Assembly: GCF_036850765.1 (NCBI RefSeq)
Contig: NC_089501.1
Span: 16,344,997 to 16,408,996, forward strand
Direction: 5' to 3'
Length of the DNA: 64,000 bases
From: Saccopteryx bilineata
Lineage: Eukaryota > Chordata > Mammalia > Chiroptera > Emballonuridae
Below are positions 61,064-64,000 of this stretch, piece after piece. The notes under the pieces are model-generated. The model had not been told where the DNA came from, ran no database searches, and worked only from the letters and a program-made list of their open reading frames with translations. Each line of letters begins with the position of its first letter. Position 1 is the stretch's first letter. The position numbers were made by a program, and so were the translations under genes.

Positions 61064-61096
<33 letters not shown>
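60713..61096 (+). mobile_element. tRNA-derived SINE, class C, with a 33-A tail
   Basis: Near-consensus class C: GGTTGGCTCAGTGGTAGAGC, GGTCAGGCACATGCAAGAGT, ending CAGCTTCAGAAAAAT followed by a pure A run (61066-61098). Duplication AAGAATTACAG at 60702-60712 and 61097-61107. The youngest-looking SINE here. Confidence 0.95.
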
Positions 61097-61100
<4 letters not shown>

Positions 61101-61109
61101 ATTACAGGC

Positions 61110-62300
61110 ATGTGAATATGTAATAAATATATTTCCTTTTATTTATTTACTTATGATAAAGAAATGAGGCAGAAGGTAAGCAATTGATGAATTCAGGTTT
61201 AGAATAAATAGGAGTTTCTTGTACTGTTTTGAATCTTCTTTGTAATTATATAATTATCTCAAAATAAAAATTTAAATAAAAATATATTACTGTCTAAGAG
61301 GAAGGCTACAAACATACAAAACCGTGATGGTTCAACAAAAACATTAGTTTATTTCTCTCTCATTTTAGCAGTCTATGGCAGGCGTGTGTTTTTTCTAAGA
61401 AGTCACCTAGGGACCTAGGCTAGTGGAGTGACTAGGTAATACTTAATATTTGACTTTCAAGATTATTTTAGTTAAGGCCATTGTAAGCCAGCAAGGTTAA
61501 AAGAGGAAAATCAAGTCCTGAAAAAGTATCTTTAAATGGATGATAAATGGTACATAACAGTTGCTCTCACATCCCACTGATGAGCACTTGTCCTGTGGTT
61601 AGAATCACTGAGGGACTAAGCTCAGTAATACTATATCGAATGAGGTTTGTCCTGTGCCCAGCTGGAAGGTGAATGGATTTGGGGTAACAAGCAATAGTGT
61701 TTCACAGAATATTTTACAGTACAATGGTAAACACTAAAAGCTCATGTGGCTGTCTAAAACTGAAAGGTATCAGAAAGGGAGTAGAAACAGTGAGGATAAG
61801 GAGATACGCAGATTTACCCATGGAAGACAACCAAAAGTCTGTCCAAAGACACAGAGGACTGAATGTGTGTGCTTGCCTCCTCTTCTCTCCTTTGATGAGG
61901 GAGGTATTCCTCACTAGCAGTATGGGGATAGCAGATGCATGCATTGGACACTGAACAGATGAGGAAGACACTCCATGCCAAGCAGGGCCGCCTGGGCGTT
62001 GCACTTGGGATTGGAGTGAATCACCAGAGGCTGTGTGAGGCAGGCTTTTGTAGTGTTAAAGGAGCAAGGGAGCCCGGTTCCCAACGAAGGATGCTTTTGA
62101 CTTTTTGAATAGATTTTTGGGCAAGGAGGGAACTGAAACAGAGGGTAAAACAGAAATAATTATGTGTAATTAATTATAAAGGTAATCATTAGAATAAAAA
62201 GGTAAGCTCACTAAAATATCAGGAAAAATTACACACACATATAGACACATACACAAATCAGATATTACAAGGTTGAAAAGTAAATGTATGCAGGAGACAA
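61110..62300. other. Intergenic sequence, partly GC-richer, unassigned
   Basis: 61320-61700 may be an old interspersed repeat. 61700-62100 is GC-richer with short frames on both strands (85 and 96 codons) but no recognisable motif. No gene is supported. Confidence 0.4.
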
Positions 62301-62323
62301 ATGCAACATAAAATATTTTACAG

Positions 62324-62376
62324 ACTTTTTTTTAATTTTAATTTTTTATTTTATTTATTCATTTTTTAGAAGAGGG

Positions 62377-62418
<42 letters not shown>

Positions 62419-62540
62419 GGGGAAGAGCAGGAAGCATCAACTCCCATATATGCCTTGACCAGACTAGTGCAGGGTTTTGAACCGGCAACCTCAGTGTTCC
62501 CAGATCGACGCTTTATCCACTGCACCACCAGAGGTCAGGC
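62324..62540 (-). mobile_element. tRNA-derived SINE, class A, reverse, with (GA)n
   Basis: Class A in complement (GGAAGCATCAACTCCCATAT, CCACCAGAGGTCAGGC) with a long GA run at about 62378-62414. An imperfect duplication GCAACATAAAATA...ACAG lies on both sides (62303 and 62539). Confidence 0.9.
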
Positions 62541-62559
62541 AACATAAAATAATACAGCC

Positions 62560-63060
62560 AAACATACCTGTTCTGCCAAATGTTGTCATCATTTAAAATC
62601 AGTATGTGCAACTAGAAAATAACTAACCAGTTCGCAGGAAAAATCAGCCTTTACGTCGCATATCTTCACCATGTCAGCGGACACCTTTGTTTCCTGCATC
62701 ACCGAGAACAGTAAAGCAATCATAATACAACATTCCTATCACCACGTACTCTGTATCTACATATCTCTCTCTACTCACTCACGTAATTTGGCCTTTTCTC
62801 AGCTACCACACATAAATTATTTATGCTTCTACTAAGGCCTACATCATGATTTTGGGGGGTAATATCTCCAAATAGTAGTTTTACCTCATCTAACATTTAA
62901 TTGCATTCTCTTGCTTAGTTGTGATCCTCATGTAGGCTTGCATTCTTGTGCACTTGAGAGAGTATTTATTCATAACCACAAAGAAAAAATCAAACCATTC
63001 TTTGGTGAATGTGTAACTATACTGAGGTCCTCTCTTACAATGGGATTCTGCTTACAGTAA
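62560..63060. other. Intergenic sequence, nothing recognised
   Basis: No gene or clear repeat. Confidence 0.5.
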
Positions 63061-63064
63061 AAAT

Positions 63065-63350
63065 AAAGTGTGATACATACAACAACATGGATGAATCTCA
63101 AATATGTTATGCTAAATTTTAAATATCAGACTTAAATTGCTGCCCATTGTATAATTTTATTTATTTGAAATTTTTAAAAAGGCAACATTATAAAAAAAAA
63201 TCAGTTGTTTCCAAGGGTGAGTAGGGCTCAAAAGAATCAGCACAAGGGAATGTTTCTGCATGTTGATCATAGTGGTTCTTGTATGTTGCTGTCAAAACTC
63301 AAGAACTGTATGTAAAACAATTCATTTCTCAGTATGCAAATAAAAATTAA
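63065..63350 (+). mobile_element. Ancient L1 3' fragment, sense
   Basis: ACAACATGGATGAATCTCAA at 63082, CAGTTGTTTCCAAGGGTGAG near 63202 and CAGTATGCAAATAAAAATTA at 63331 are L1 ORF2-end/3' UTR words. Confidence 0.6.
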
Positions 63351-64000
63351 TGACAAATTAATGAGGTTTATAAAATACATATAGTATAGTACCACTTATA
63401 TGAAAGAAGGAAGATACAACAATATATATTTGCATTTTTGTATGTGTATTGCTAAACCCTGAGAGGTTACACAAGAATTTATTAGTACTGGTTACTTGTA
63501 TGTATGCATGGAATGGATGGGTTGTTTCAGAACTTGAATAACGGGGGAGACTGAAAAATAAGGAGGCCTCCCCTCTTTTTTTTTTTTTGTAAATAACATT
63601 TGTTTTTGAAGTCATGGAAACACAGACAATCTATTAAAACTCTACTAAGAATGATGAAATGTAAGTGTGATATAATGGAATTTTTAAGTACAAATACTGC
63701 CCAGGAAGGACAGTTAGAATCTCAAGGAAAGATAAAGTACTACCATTCAAAAAAGAGAAATGTAGTGATAGTATGCTGCTTGGCTTGGCTGTAAACTGCA
63801 CTTACAAAGACATATTGCCGTAAATGTTCTTATAAGGTTTAATGGAAAATGGTGACATAATACTGTCAGAGGACAATGAAGAACAGCTGGGTTTGTTGTA
63901 AGATGACTTAATCTACATCCATTATAACATAAAGTAAATAAAATGATAGATTTGATCATTTTAATTAGCAGTGCGCATACTTTCTTAAAATAGTGCTAAT
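63351..64000. other. Intergenic sequence, nothing recognised
   Basis: No gene; a T run lies at about 63577-63588. Confidence 0.5.

Noticed and set aside
60577..61167. A 196-codon open frame, the longest in the window
   Set aside because: It runs through the class C SINE and its poly-A tail; the protein is SINE read-through with a Lys run, not a gene.

Overview
The window reads as AT-rich, gene-poor mammalian DNA, almost certainly from a bat. The main evidence is about two dozen tRNA-derived SINEs of chiropteran (VES-like) type in four sequence classes, here given the working names A to D, together with mammalian LINE-1 (L1) copies in every state of decay and old MIR, L2-like, Tigger and hAT debris. 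I see no intact protein-coding host gene, no rRNA or functional tRNA gene, no CRISPR array and no bacterial signal. Nearly all reading frames are L1 ORF pieces, SINE read-through or chance. The species is not determined.

Layout: 140-729 is a Tigger-like DNA transposon. About 4180-6580 is an old L1 3' region. 6960-12465 is a long sense L1 (L1-A) with ORF1 and ORF2, carrying a class A SINE inside ORF2. 13115-15140 is a decayed gene of a zinc-finger-like, Cys-rich protein family that I recognise only as an uncharacterised, patchily distributed family. It is split at 14254-14959 by a retro-insertion made of a 260-bp unidentified module joined to an L1 3' end. 15480-16700 is old L1. 16.9-18.7 kb holds three SINEs and an old repeat. 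18.7-26.3 kb is mostly unique sequence with a (CA)n, a 93-bp tandem duplication, a MIR and antisense L1. 26.3-28.1 kb is a SINE and L1 pile-up. 28109-36495 is a nearly full-length but dead L1 (L1-B) with 5' UTR, ORF1, ORF2 and 3' UTR and three SINE insertions.

From 36.6 to 64 kb there are antisense L1 tails, SINEs, a 39-bp insertion that looks like the 5' half of tRNA-Gly(TCC) (37461-37499), a 5'-truncated L1 (45116-46704), two short hAT elements with 8-bp target duplications (48051-48330 and 58944-59217), an internally deleted L1 (57205-58030), and long stretches where I recognise nothing.

The parts do not form a pathway. They form a layered record of transposition: L1 supplied the machinery, SINEs and a tRNA fragment appear to have been copied by it, and the layers can be ordered by who sits inside whom. 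The best candidates for something undescribed are the dead Cys-rich gene, the module-plus-L1 chimera inside it, and the tRNA-half insertion.
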